A stretch of DNA of 64,000 bases. It comes from Vibrio neptunius. GTDB taxonomy: Bacteria > Pseudomonadota > Gammaproteobacteria > Enterobacterales > Vibrionaceae. Where the stretch lies: contig NZ_JXXU01000011.1 of NCBI RefSeq assembly GCF_000967495.1, positions 62,001 through 126,000 of the forward strand, written 5' to 3'. The position numbers and the translations under genes are program-made. This document shows, piece after piece, positions 25,485 to 33,500 of the stretch. The stretch's first letter is position 1. Each line of letters opens with the position of its first letter. The notes under the pieces are model-generated. The model was not told where the DNA came from and did no database searches. It worked only from the letters and a program-made list of their open reading frames with translations.

Positions 25485-25754
25485 TCAAGCGCCTAATAGT
25501 TTCTTCGTCGCCACAGCCGAGGACGCGGTGTCGACGGTATAAAGTAAATTTACTCCTGCCGTCGTGACTGCTTGCGCAGCAATGTTTGCTTGTTGCTGCG
25601 CTGCCGTTGCGTTATGTGCCGCATTAGCAAGTGCTTGTGAAGTTGCTTGGAACAAGTTGCCCATTGCTGTTGCTGGGGCTGTACCAAGTACTTCGACATT
25701 CGCCTGAGTTACCGAATCGGTGATCTGGCTATTAACTGCTGTTGGAAACGCCAT
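25485..25754 (-). CDS. RebB-family R-body protein, core copy 3
   Basis: An 89-residue protein with MAFPTAVNSQITDSVTQANV, EVLGTAPATAMGNLFQATSQ, ALANAAHNATAAQQQ and a closing LLYTVDTASSA. These blocks are nearly the same as in copies 1 and 2, showing recent duplication. It is separated from copy 2 by only 17 bases and is part of the same transcript. It is expected to co-polymerise with the other Reb proteins. Confidence 0.93.
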   Translation of the reverse strand: MAFPTAVNSQITDSVTQANVEVLGTAPATAMGNLFQATSQALANAAHNATAAQQQANIAAQAVTTAGVNLLYTVDTASSAVATKKLLGA

Positions 25755-25771
25755 TTAAGATCTCCTTACCC

Positions 25772-26053
25772 TTAACTCTGCTTTAAGCTGTCTAGGATGT
25801 CTTTGGTTGCTATGCCTGTTGATGCCGTATCAATGGAGTACAAGGTTGTGACGCCCATTGTGGTTGCAGCTTGTGCGGTAATTGCTGCTTGCTGCTGCGC
25901 CATAGTGGCGTTGTGAGCTGCGTTACCCAATGCCTGTGAAGTCGCTTGGAATAGATTGCCCATCGACATGGCTGGTGCGTCGCCCAGTACTTTAACGTTT
26001 GCTTGTGTGACCGAATCTGTGACTTGGTCGTTTACTGCGGTTGGGAATGCCAT
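25772..26053 (-). CDS. RebB-family R-body protein, core copy 2
   Basis: A 93-residue RebB paralogue: MAFPTAVNDQVTDSVTQANV, KVLGDAPAMSMGNLFQ, ALGNAAHNATMAQQQ, and TTMGVTTLYSIDTAS. It is the closest relative of copy 1, differing at few positions before the tail. The short C-terminal tail (KDILDSLKQS) is the variable part among the copies. Confidence 0.94.
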   Translation of the reverse strand: MAFPTAVNDQVTDSVTQANVKVLGDAPAMSMGNLFQATSQALGNAAHNATMAQQQAAITAQAATTMGVTTLYSIDTASTGIATKDILDSLKQS

Positions 26054-26103
26054 AGTGCTATCCTTTTCAATGGTGTTGCTGATAGTTCGCTAACAAACTA
26101 GGG

Positions 26104-26403
26104 TTAAGAACCTAGCCCGGCAACGGGTTTCTTACGGGGAGTAAGAATTGCTTTTGTCCCCATTGCGGTGCTGGCGGTATCGATCGAGTAGAGCGTTGTT
26201 ACACCCATCGTTGTCGCCGCTTGCGACGTGATACCAGATTGTTGCTGAGCTAGTGTGGCATTGTGTGCCGCATTGCCTAATGCCTGTGATGTCGCCTGAA
26301 AAAGGTTACCCATCGACATTGCTGGTGCATCACCTAATACCTTCACATTCGCCTGTGTGACTGAGTCTGTGATTTGGTCGTTAACCGCTGTCGGAAAAGC
26401 CAT
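26104..26403 (-). CDS. RebB-family R-body protein, core copy 1
   Basis: The first and most strongly placed Reb gene of the operon, 99 residues from the ATG that aligns with the other copies; an in-frame ATG nine codons earlier is less likely because the shared N-terminus is MAFPTAVND. It carries KVLGDAPAMSMGNLFQATSQ, NAAHNAT and TTMGVTTLYSIDTAS, plus a basic tail (TPRKKPVAGLGS) absent from its paralogues. The upstream gap to the AraC-type regulator contains a long inverted repeat likely to be the control region. Confidence 0.94.
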   Translation of the reverse strand: MAFPTAVNDQITDSVTQANVKVLGDAPAMSMGNLFQATSQALGNAAHNATLAQQQSGITSQAATTMGVTTLYSIDTASTAMGTKAILTPRKKPVAGLGS

Positions 26404-26451
26404 ATTGTTTGCCTCGCTTTGTTTGTTCAATCTTCACTGTGTTTACTGCGC

Positions 26452-26483
26452 GTTTGAAATTGAATGCCGCTGTAATTTCAAAC
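26452..26483. promoter_or_regulatory. Inverted repeat upstream of the first reb gene
   Basis: GTTTGAAATT and AATTTCAAAC are perfect 10-base arms separated by 12 bases, about 50 bases before the first reb start. There is no T-run, so an operator or activator site is more likely than a terminator. The adjacent AraC-HTH regulator is the natural candidate to bind it (inference). Confidence 0.55.
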
Positions 26484-26577
26484 GATATGAATAGGTTAAT
26501 CGCCCGATGACAAATAAAATTGGTCAAGCTTATGCTCCGTTTGGTAGCAAGCATTCAACCATTGGTAGAATCTATTT

Positions 26578-27909
26578 TTACGGGATTAAACGCGTTTCTG
26601 TATGCAGTAATGGATGCGAGAGATCGTCCACCAGCGCCAAAAGTTCTGGGCTGGATTGGTCATGGTGAAATTGATCTCGATAGACTCCGGGGCTCACGCC
26701 TACGGTGGCTTTGAACTTGCGCACAAAAAAGCTAAGGTCGGAAAATCCGACGTCGTCACATACTTGGGTTACGTGCCTATTGGGGTTTTCTGACAGAATT
26801 TCCATCGCCTTAACTATTCGTAATCGAAGCAGTACTTGCTTAAATGACATACCTAAATACACTTTGAACAGATATGACAAGTGCGAAGGGCTCATACAGG
26901 CATGCCCTGCCAACTCTTCCATTGTTAGCGGCGTTTTGAAGTTATGGTAAAGGTGGCTTATCGCTTTGTTTAGGCCAGGGTGGCTTTTGGGGCTCCCTTC
27001 AAGCTGAGTTTCGTTGGTATTTTCATTTAAGTTAAATGAACTGTCAGTCAAAAGTGGTGCCCGCGCGTTGATACGGGCTTGATTATCAATTTTTAAATAA
27101 GGCTTACGCGCTCTTCCATTTATGGTAGTAACAGTAGTTGAAGTTTCGCTTGTCGGCTCATCGTTAACCATAGTCGGAAAACAGTTGAGTAATACCTCAC
27201 GATTAATAATGGTTGATTCAGCTTGTATCGCTAATTTATCTAGACATCGCTTTAACTGTTTTACGTTACCTGGCCAAGCGTAGTTATTTAAAACCTGCCA
27301 TGCACTCTCCTGAATAGACAAGCGCTCAATTTGAGGATCAGATTGTTGATAGTATTGCACCAAGGCTTCTATATCTTGCTCTCTTTCAGCCAGCGTGGGC
27401 AATCGAATATTTAAACAATGGTAATGCAACCACCTCAGTAATAAGTTATCGTCCCTGTCACTTTCTCTTCCTCCGTTATCCTGTTCTAAAAAAGGTAATT
27501 CTGTTGTACTCGCTATAAGGCGTACATTGGTATTTAAGCTATCAAAGCGCTGCAATGCAGCTTTTAATGCACGGGCGTTGTCGTTGGTTAACGCGTCAAC
27601 ATTGGCAATGTAGACACTCCCCCCTTGTGCTTGTTTGACCTGTTCGTCTAACTTGTCGGTGAGGTTTTCATCATTTAATAACTTACAACATACACAAACA
27701 AATGGAGCAGTTCTTCTCTCACTACTTTCGTGTAATGCTTTGGCAGCAATTCGTTTTCCCGTACCACTCTGTCCAAGTATAAGGACCGGTATTTGACTTG
27801 CTGCCATTAATGCTATGCGCTGATTAGTCAACTGTACAAATGCGCTATCGCCAACCCATAAGCTATTGAAAGATAGGTATTCTTCTGTTTTTACTTTCAT
27901 TCCATTCAT
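26578..27909 (-). CDS. Regulator: degenerate AAA+ (NtrC-like) domain fused to AraC-type HTH
   Basis: A 443-residue protein. Residues 15-240 resemble the central domain of sigma-54 activators: Walker A GQSGTGKR (46-53), a RLIASTTELPF sensor block, and LRWLHYHCLNIRLPTLAERE and AWPGNVKQLKRCL. The GAFTGA loop is missing and the Walker B acids are replaced (GGSVYIANVDAL), so sigma-54 activation is unlikely. Residues about 320-430 form an AraC-type double HTH (TMEELAGHACMSPSHLSYLF, VTQVCDDVGFSDLSFFVRKF). It lies directly upstream of the reb array on the same strand and is the likely local regulator. GGAG precedes the ATG. Confidence 0.88.
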   Translation of the reverse strand: MNGMKVKTEEYLSFNSLWVGDSAFVQLTNQRIALMAASQIPVLILGQSGTGKRIAAKALHESSERRTAPFVCVCCKLLNDENLTDKLDEQVKQAQGGSVYIANVDALTNDNARALKAALQRFDSLNTNVRLIASTTELPFLEQDNGGRESDRDDNLLLRWLHYHCLNIRLPTLAEREQDIEALVQYYQQSDPQIERLSIQESAWQVLNNYAWPGNVKQLKRCLDKLAIQAESTIINREVLLNCFPTMVNDEPTSETSTTVTTINGRARKPYLKIDNQARINARAPLLTDSSFNLNENTNETQLEGSPKSHPGLNKAISHLYHNFKTPLTMEELAGHACMSPSHLSYLFKVYLGMSFKQVLLRLRIVKAMEILSENPNRHVTQVCDDVGFSDLSFFVRKFKATVGVSPGVYRDQFHHDQSSPELLALVDDLSHPLLHTETRLIP

Positions 27910-28052
27910 GGTTATTTCTCCATCATTGTATTCGTTACTGGAGAAGCAATACGTGTTTATTCTGCCAGAGCGTTAAATAAACCAACTGCATTACGTCTCT
28001 AGGAAAAAATTAACCAAGTGGAACGATTAAAAACGGATCACATTCGGATCAG

Positions 28053-29412
28053 TTACGACACCTGACTGAGACTATTGAACTCACCTTGCCTCTCTTTAGT
28101 TACGTGTATCTGGAGTGCTTCCCATATAATTTTATGTTGGAACTTGTAGGAATCGGTCAATGGATGAAGAAAACCAACAGACACTAATTTTTGTAGTTGC
28201 CGAATTCCGGTTACCTTACAACTCATTAAGTACTGATCAATCTCATCCAATTCGATGGTTAAACCAATAGCAACTAAAAAGTAGAGAAGTTTGGTTTCAA
28301 TCGTATCGAGAAGCTCCATCATACTTTGAACCCACTCAATCAATTCTAATGGCACTGTTTTATTGGAGCATTGGGATATGAGTAGGGCTTTTAGTATTCG
28401 AGGGTTACCTTCTGAACGAGAAATCGCTAAAGATTTGTGTGAAGGAGATGCAACCTTTTTCGGTTGACTAAGTGATATCGAATCTGCCAAGACGACTAGG
28501 TTCGAGTGATCTAACAATGTTAGCGGAATTAAGTATGTTCCTGGTAATTGATAGGGGTCTGTTGAAAAGTGTAAGGAGCACGTCACTCCCAAAAGGATAA
28601 ATATAGGGAGGTTTTGTGTGTGCTCTATTAAAAGCTGGACGATATAGGCCTGACGAGATCCAAGACTCTGTAGCCCGTCAATGACCAATATTGAAATTCC
28701 TGTTTCCTTTAAGCGCTGAATAAGAACCATTAAAACCAGTACATCAATTTCGTTACGTCTGTAGTCTGATAGTCCATCTAATGCGGCGGATTCTGCTCTA
28801 CTTAAATACAACCCCATCAGCCGTAACATATGAAAGTAAACTATAGGGCTCTTAACAACTTTTTTGAGGTTTGATCGAATAACGTCGCTATCCAATTCTT
28901 GTGGCAGGTGCAAAACCGCACGAATCAACTGCTCAAAGAGTTGGGATTCGTTCGTTACACTTATATATAAATTGCATTTTTTATCGACATTAATGCTACG
29001 TAAAAAGTGAGAGATTAAATTTGTTTTCCCCACCCCTTGCATTCCATACACACACGCACTTTGTCCTCGCTCTGCAGCTAAATGGTGCACAAACCTAACT
29101 TGGCTCAGCTCATGGGTACGGCCGACACAAGGAAAAACTTCAGGATAATTCTGAACAGTGTATTCCAAAAGCGAAGGCGACACGTCATCAAGCAGTTCTC
29201 CTACAGTCACATTGAAAAAACAAGCTAAGCTTGCAACTGTTCTATATAAAATGTTCTTCCCAGCTTCCGCTCGTTTTATTGAACCAATCGATACGGCTAG
29301 CCGACGCTCTCTACACTTGTCAGCTAATTTCTCTTGGCTCAATCCATTTTTTTCTTAATTGCTTTAATAAAAGGCTATTTAATGGCACCCGACCATACTG
29401 TGTTTTATTCAT
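28053..29412 (-). CDS. Regulator: XRE-type HTH plus NTPase domain, frameshifted at an A7 tract
   Basis: From 29412 an ATG with GGAT upstream starts MNKTQYGRVPLNSLLLKQLR, the natural first helix of an XRE HTH, but it meets a frame change at seven A residues (29347-29353, minus strand). One base later in frame the protein continues NGLSQEKLADKCRERR and is open to 28053. Without the shift only a TTG at 29342 is available, which would lose helix 1. The body (429 residues) has an HTH (IGSIKRAEAGKN), P-loop CVYGMQGVGKTNL and Walker B-like ILVIDGLQSL, as in STAND/AAA signalling ATPases. It may be a pseudogene, a phase-variable gene, or an assembly error. Confidence 0.75.
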
Positions 29413-29428
29413 TTATATCATCCAGTTA

Positions 29429-29444
29429 ATATCAAAATTGATAT
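29429..29444. promoter_or_regulatory. Inverted repeat upstream of the XRE regulator
   Basis: ATATCA-N4-TGATAT lies about 17 bases before the ATG at 29412, with a further TATATCA half site at 29414-29420. Position and symmetry fit an autoregulatory XRE operator. Confidence 0.5.
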
Positions 29445-29761
29445 AAAACTTCACCTATCAAATCGACACAACTGAAACAGGCGACAATGGTGATGGTTGC
29501 ATATTACCATTACAATTATGCAGTTGAGATTTCATTTATTTACATGGATGCTTGACTCTCGGCATAATATGAATTTCTTACTAATCAATGCCCTTAATAA
29601 ATTTCAAAGCCTAACATTAACTCTAGGACAAAACTTCCTTACTCGAAATATCTCGACCAAGACAATAACTTCATTTAAGAATGGGAATCATCGAAAAGTA
29701 CGCATACAGTTTACGCTAGATAAGCGATTACAATATTGCCCGGGTTCAAACCGGAAGTTAT
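29445..29761. other. Gene-free stretch between the regulator and the symporter remnant
   Basis: A plus-strand frame of 99 codons exists but has no ribosome site, unusual amino-acid composition, and runs out of frame across the symporter remnant, so I reject it. I see no RNA gene or clear repeat. This stretch includes the right end of the island. Confidence 0.5.
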
Positions 29762-29839
29762 GCCGCTTGTGCTGTGATTGTTCATTCACTGATTGAAGAA
29801 GAAACAAAAGAAGCTGAGATCCAAAAGCAGCAAGCTTAA
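29762..29839 (+). pseudogene. Symporter 3'-end remnant
   Basis: The frame reads AACAVIVHSLIEEETKEAEI and ends QKQQA-stop. Its first part matches the end of the intact symporter (AACAVIVDSLIEEE), then the tails diverge, so this is a different allele or paralogue, not a recent copy. There is no start or upstream coding part. It is followed by its own strong terminator, as an original symporter gene would be. Confidence 0.85.
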
Positions 29840-29857
29840 GCGCTGATTTCAGGTAAT

Positions 29858-29891
29858 AAAAAGCCCGGCTAGTAACGTAGCCGGGCTTTTT
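29858..29891. terminator. Bidirectional terminator between symporter remnant and outer-membrane gene
   Basis: AAAAAGCCCGGCTA pairs perfectly with TAGCCGGGCTTTTT around a six-base loop, giving T-runs on both strands. It serves the plus-strand remnant and the convergent minus-strand barrel gene. Confidence 0.92.
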
Positions 29892-29904
29892 GGTGATGTG
29901 TCTA

Positions 29905-30399
29905 TTACAAGAAGTGGAATGTCGCGTTTAGCGAGAAGTTTTTCACATCGTCTTCTTTCATATTGAATACGCTGTAGCTCGCACCGAGAGAAATTGGGCC
30001 CATAACGAAATACTCCGCACCAACACCGTACATTACGTCGATTTCATCCTCATTAAAACCGCCATCGGCTTTTAGATCGTAAGAATGAAGTCCGCCTTTT
30101 GCGTAAACATGCAACGGGCCAAAATCAAGACTTGGCTTCGCTGCGAAGTAAATGGAAGAACCCGTTAGGTTAGTTTTAATACCTGAATAATCCACACGGT
30201 CATAATCACCGAGGTTTTGATAGCCAGCCTCGAGACCGATAAAAGGCAAAATACCTGTACCGACATGTACGTTATATGTCGTTGTTGACTCACCCCCTAA
30301 GTCGCCTTGACCTACACTTGCACTGCCGTAGATCCATGAGTCTGCTGATGCTGTTGCTGATGCACCTAATAATGCTAGTGCGAGTAGTGTCTTTTTCAT
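29905..30399 (-). CDS. Small outer-membrane beta-barrel protein
   Basis: A 164-residue protein with a Sec signal peptide (MKKTLLALALLGASATASA, cleavage after about residue 19) and alternating short strands typical of an eight-stranded barrel: YGSASVGQGDLG, YNVHVGTGILPFIGLEAGYQ, YAKGGLHSYDLK and the final strand SLNATFHFL. Related Vibrio proteins are annotated as OmpA-like or porin-family proteins. Convergent terminator downstream; the gene appears monocistronic. Function beyond the outer membrane is not visible. Confidence 0.85.
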   Translation of the reverse strand: MKKTLLALALLGASATASADSWIYGSASVGQGDLGGESTTTYNVHVGTGILPFIGLEAGYQNLGDYDRVDYSGIKTNLTGSSIYFAAKPSLDFGPLHVYAKGGLHSYDLKADGGFNEDEIDVMYGVGAEYFVMGPISLGASYSVFNMKEDDVKNFSLNATFHFL

Positions 30400-30501
30400 A
30401 TTAACCTTCTTTGTTTTCGCTTAGCAGAGGCTACCGCGGCAATCCTCTGCCAATTCCAGTCAAAATTTTGTTATGTCTAAATTCTAATGCAATTTATATA
30501 C

Positions 30502-33500
30502 CTAGCAATCGTCAATCGCGTTTTTCACGCGTTTGTCCGATACTGGGTATGGTGTGCCTAACTGCTGAGCAAAATAGCTCACGCGCAGCTCCTCAAGCAT
30601 CCAGCGTACTTCTTTGACGTCATCTGGTACAGCCATTCCTTTCGGAATTTTGTTGAGTAACTCTTTATAGTCATTGGCCACTGATTCAATTTTAAGCATG
30701 TGCAGACGATCCTTATTCGGATCGATCGGCAATTTCTCCATACGACGCTCAATCGCTTTCATGTAACGCAATATATCTGGAAGACGCTTCCAGCCACACT
30801 CCGTTGCAAATCCTTTGAAGATCAGTCCTTCAATCTGAGCTTTGATATCTGACAAAGCAAAAGCCATAGTGAAATCTATCTTACCCTTTAGCTTTTTATT
30901 AATACTGAACGCAGTCGTCAAAATTGTCTCAACTTGTTTTGCAATATCAACAACAGTATCACCGAGCTCCGCACGCACGTGTTCTTTAAGCTGCTCGAAC
31001 TGCTCAGGCTGCCATACTAGCCCACCCTTTTCTTCAATAAGCTTATCGACGCCACACGCGATACAGTCATCAATCAGGTCGAGTACTTTGCCATAAGGGT
31101 TAAAGTAAAGACCCAGCTTAGACTTGTTCGGTAAATTGCTATGTAGATATTTTATCGGAGACGGCACGTTAAGCAAAACCAAACGACGCTGACCCGCTTT
31201 CATCGCTGAAACCTGCTCTTGCTCTGTCTCGTAAAGCTTTATTTCGACGCTGTCTTTGCTATCTACAATCGCCGGATACGCTTTCACGTCATAGCCGCCA
31301 CGTTTCTGTTGATACACTTTTGGCAACTCACCAAAGCTCCAAGTATGAAGACCTTGTTGCTCGATATCGTCATCTGCCACTTTCGACAGGGTTTCCTGCA
31401 CTTTGTCTTTCAAGCTTTCTTTTAGCTCATGAAGATCGCGGTTTTCTTTGAGCTTTCGATTTCTGTGATCGACAGCCCGAAATGTCACTTTAAGGTGATC
31501 TTGAACCTGATCGAGGTTCCAATCGTCACGCAAAACTTCCACGCCCGTCATCCGACGAAGCTCTTTCTCTAAAGCGTCAAGTAAGGGCGCTTCCATTGGC
31601 GTTGCACGAGCTAAAAACGCATCTGCATAGTTAGGCGCAGGCACGAAATTCTTACGAATCGTCTTCGGCAGTGATTTGATCAGGCTAACAACCAGTTCAT
31701 GACGCAGTCCTGGAATTTGCCAGTCGAAACCAGCTTGTTCAACCTGATTCAATATAGGCAAAGGTAAGTGAACAGTCACACCATCATTATCTTCACCCGG
31801 CTCAAACTGGTAACTCAGTTTCAATTTAAGACCATTTTGGTGCCAGAAGTTAGGGTAATCCAGATCCGTAACATGGCTCGCGTCACCCTTAAACAGCATC
31901 TCTTTTTCAAAGTTCAGTAGTTCGCTGTTCTCTTTGGACGCCTTCTTCCACCAAGTATCAAAATGGCGGCCTGAGACTACTTCTGTCCCAACTCGTTGGT
32001 CATAAAAGTCTGCCAACTCGTCATCGTCAACTAAAATATCACGACGACGGGACTTGTGTTCCAGCTCTTCCACTTCTTGGAGAAGCTTACGATTCTGTTT
32101 GAAGAAGGCATGCTTGGTATCCCATTCACCTTCAACGAGGGCGCTGCGGATAAAAATCTCTCGACTCACTGACGCATCAATGCTGCCATAGTTTACTAAG
32201 CGCTTAGGCACAATCGGAATACCATACAGCATCACCTTTTCGTGTGCCATAACGGCAGCACGTTTTTTCGACCAGTGTGGTTCACTGTAACTACGTTTGA
32301 TGAGATGCTTCGCCAGCGGTTCAACCCATTCAGGTTGGACCTTAGCAATTATACGTCCCCATAGCTTAGAAGTTTCCACCAGCTCGGCCGACACAATCCA
32401 TTTAGGCTGTTTCTTAAACAAGCCTGATGCAGGGAAAATATGGAATCTTGCGTTGCGCGCCCCTTGGTACTCATTTTTCTCTTGGTCTTTCATACCAACA
32501 TGAGAGAGCAAACCGACCAAAATCGCGCTGTGAGTCGCTTGATAACTGGCGGGCTCATCGTTGAGCTTGAAATCCATTTCACGCATAGACTGGTGAATCT
32601 GGAAATAGACGTCCTGCCACTCACGCACCCGCAAATAGTTTAGGTAATCTTGCTTACACTGTTTGCGGAACTGATTGCCTGTTAATGCCTTTTGCTGCTT
32701 CTGAACGTAATCCCACAAGTTAACAAACGTCAGGAAATCAGACTCTTCATGGAAGAAACGCTTGTGTTTATCATCTGACGACTGCTGTTTATCGCTCGGC
32801 CTCTCTCTTGGATCTTGAATCGACAGTGCAGAAGCAATAACCATCACTTCTTTCAATGCGCCATATTTTGGCGCTTCAAGAACCATACGAGCTAAACGCG
32901 GATCAATCGGTAAGCGGGCCAACTGGCGACCAATCGACGTCAAACGCTTTTTAGGATCTTTAGCATTTTCATTGATCGCTCCCAGCTCTTCCAACAGTCG
33001 CACACCATCTTGAATATTGCGTTTGTCGGGCGCTTCAACGAACGGGAAAGCTTGAATGTCGCCTAAACCCAGCGCTGTCATCTGGAGAATAACCGACGCT
33101 AGGTTAGTACGAAGAATTTCTGGGTCCGTAAACTCTGGGCGAGATTCAAAATCCTCTTCCGAATACAAACGAATACAGATACCTTCCTCAACACGACCAC
33201 AACGACCTTTACGCTGGTTGGCACTCGCCTGAGAAACAGGTTCAATCGGCAGACGTTGTACTTTGGTTCGATAGCTGTAGCGACTGATACGTGCTGTACC
33301 TGGATCAATGACATACTTGATGCCCGGTACTGTCAGAGAGGTTTCAGCAACGTTGGTCGCCAATACGATTCTCCGCCCAGCATGAGGCTGAAATATTTTG
33401 TTCTGTTCACCCGCTGAGAGGCGTGCATACAAAGGAACAATTTCAGTGCTTTTGAGATTGCGTTTTGCTAATGCATCCGCAGTGTCTCGAATTTCTCGCT

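Larger units (their letters stand above)
7945..29803. mobile_element. Accessory island bounded by symporter 3'-end repeats (R-body / toxin-like locus)
   Basis: Bases 7945-7983, inside the intact symporter gene, match 29765-29803 at 38 of 39 positions. The right copy belongs to a truncated symporter tail. Between them all genes are on the minus strand, composition is uneven, and transposase, recombinase and repeat remnants occur. The arrangement suggests insertion into, or allelic exchange at, the symporter 3' end. No intact integrase is visible; only a tyrosine-recombinase tail remains at 19176-19319. The exact ends are inferred, and the intact symporter copy may itself have arrived with the island. 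Confidence 0.55.

Noticed and set aside
8105..29412. Island as a full contractile injection system (eCIS) or prophage
   Set aside because: AAA+ and DUF4157 genes are present, but no sheath, tube, baseplate, capsid or packaging genes could be found on either strand.
29497..29796. 99-codon plus-strand open frame
   Set aside because: No ribosome site, odd composition, and it runs out of frame through the symporter remnant; probably chance.
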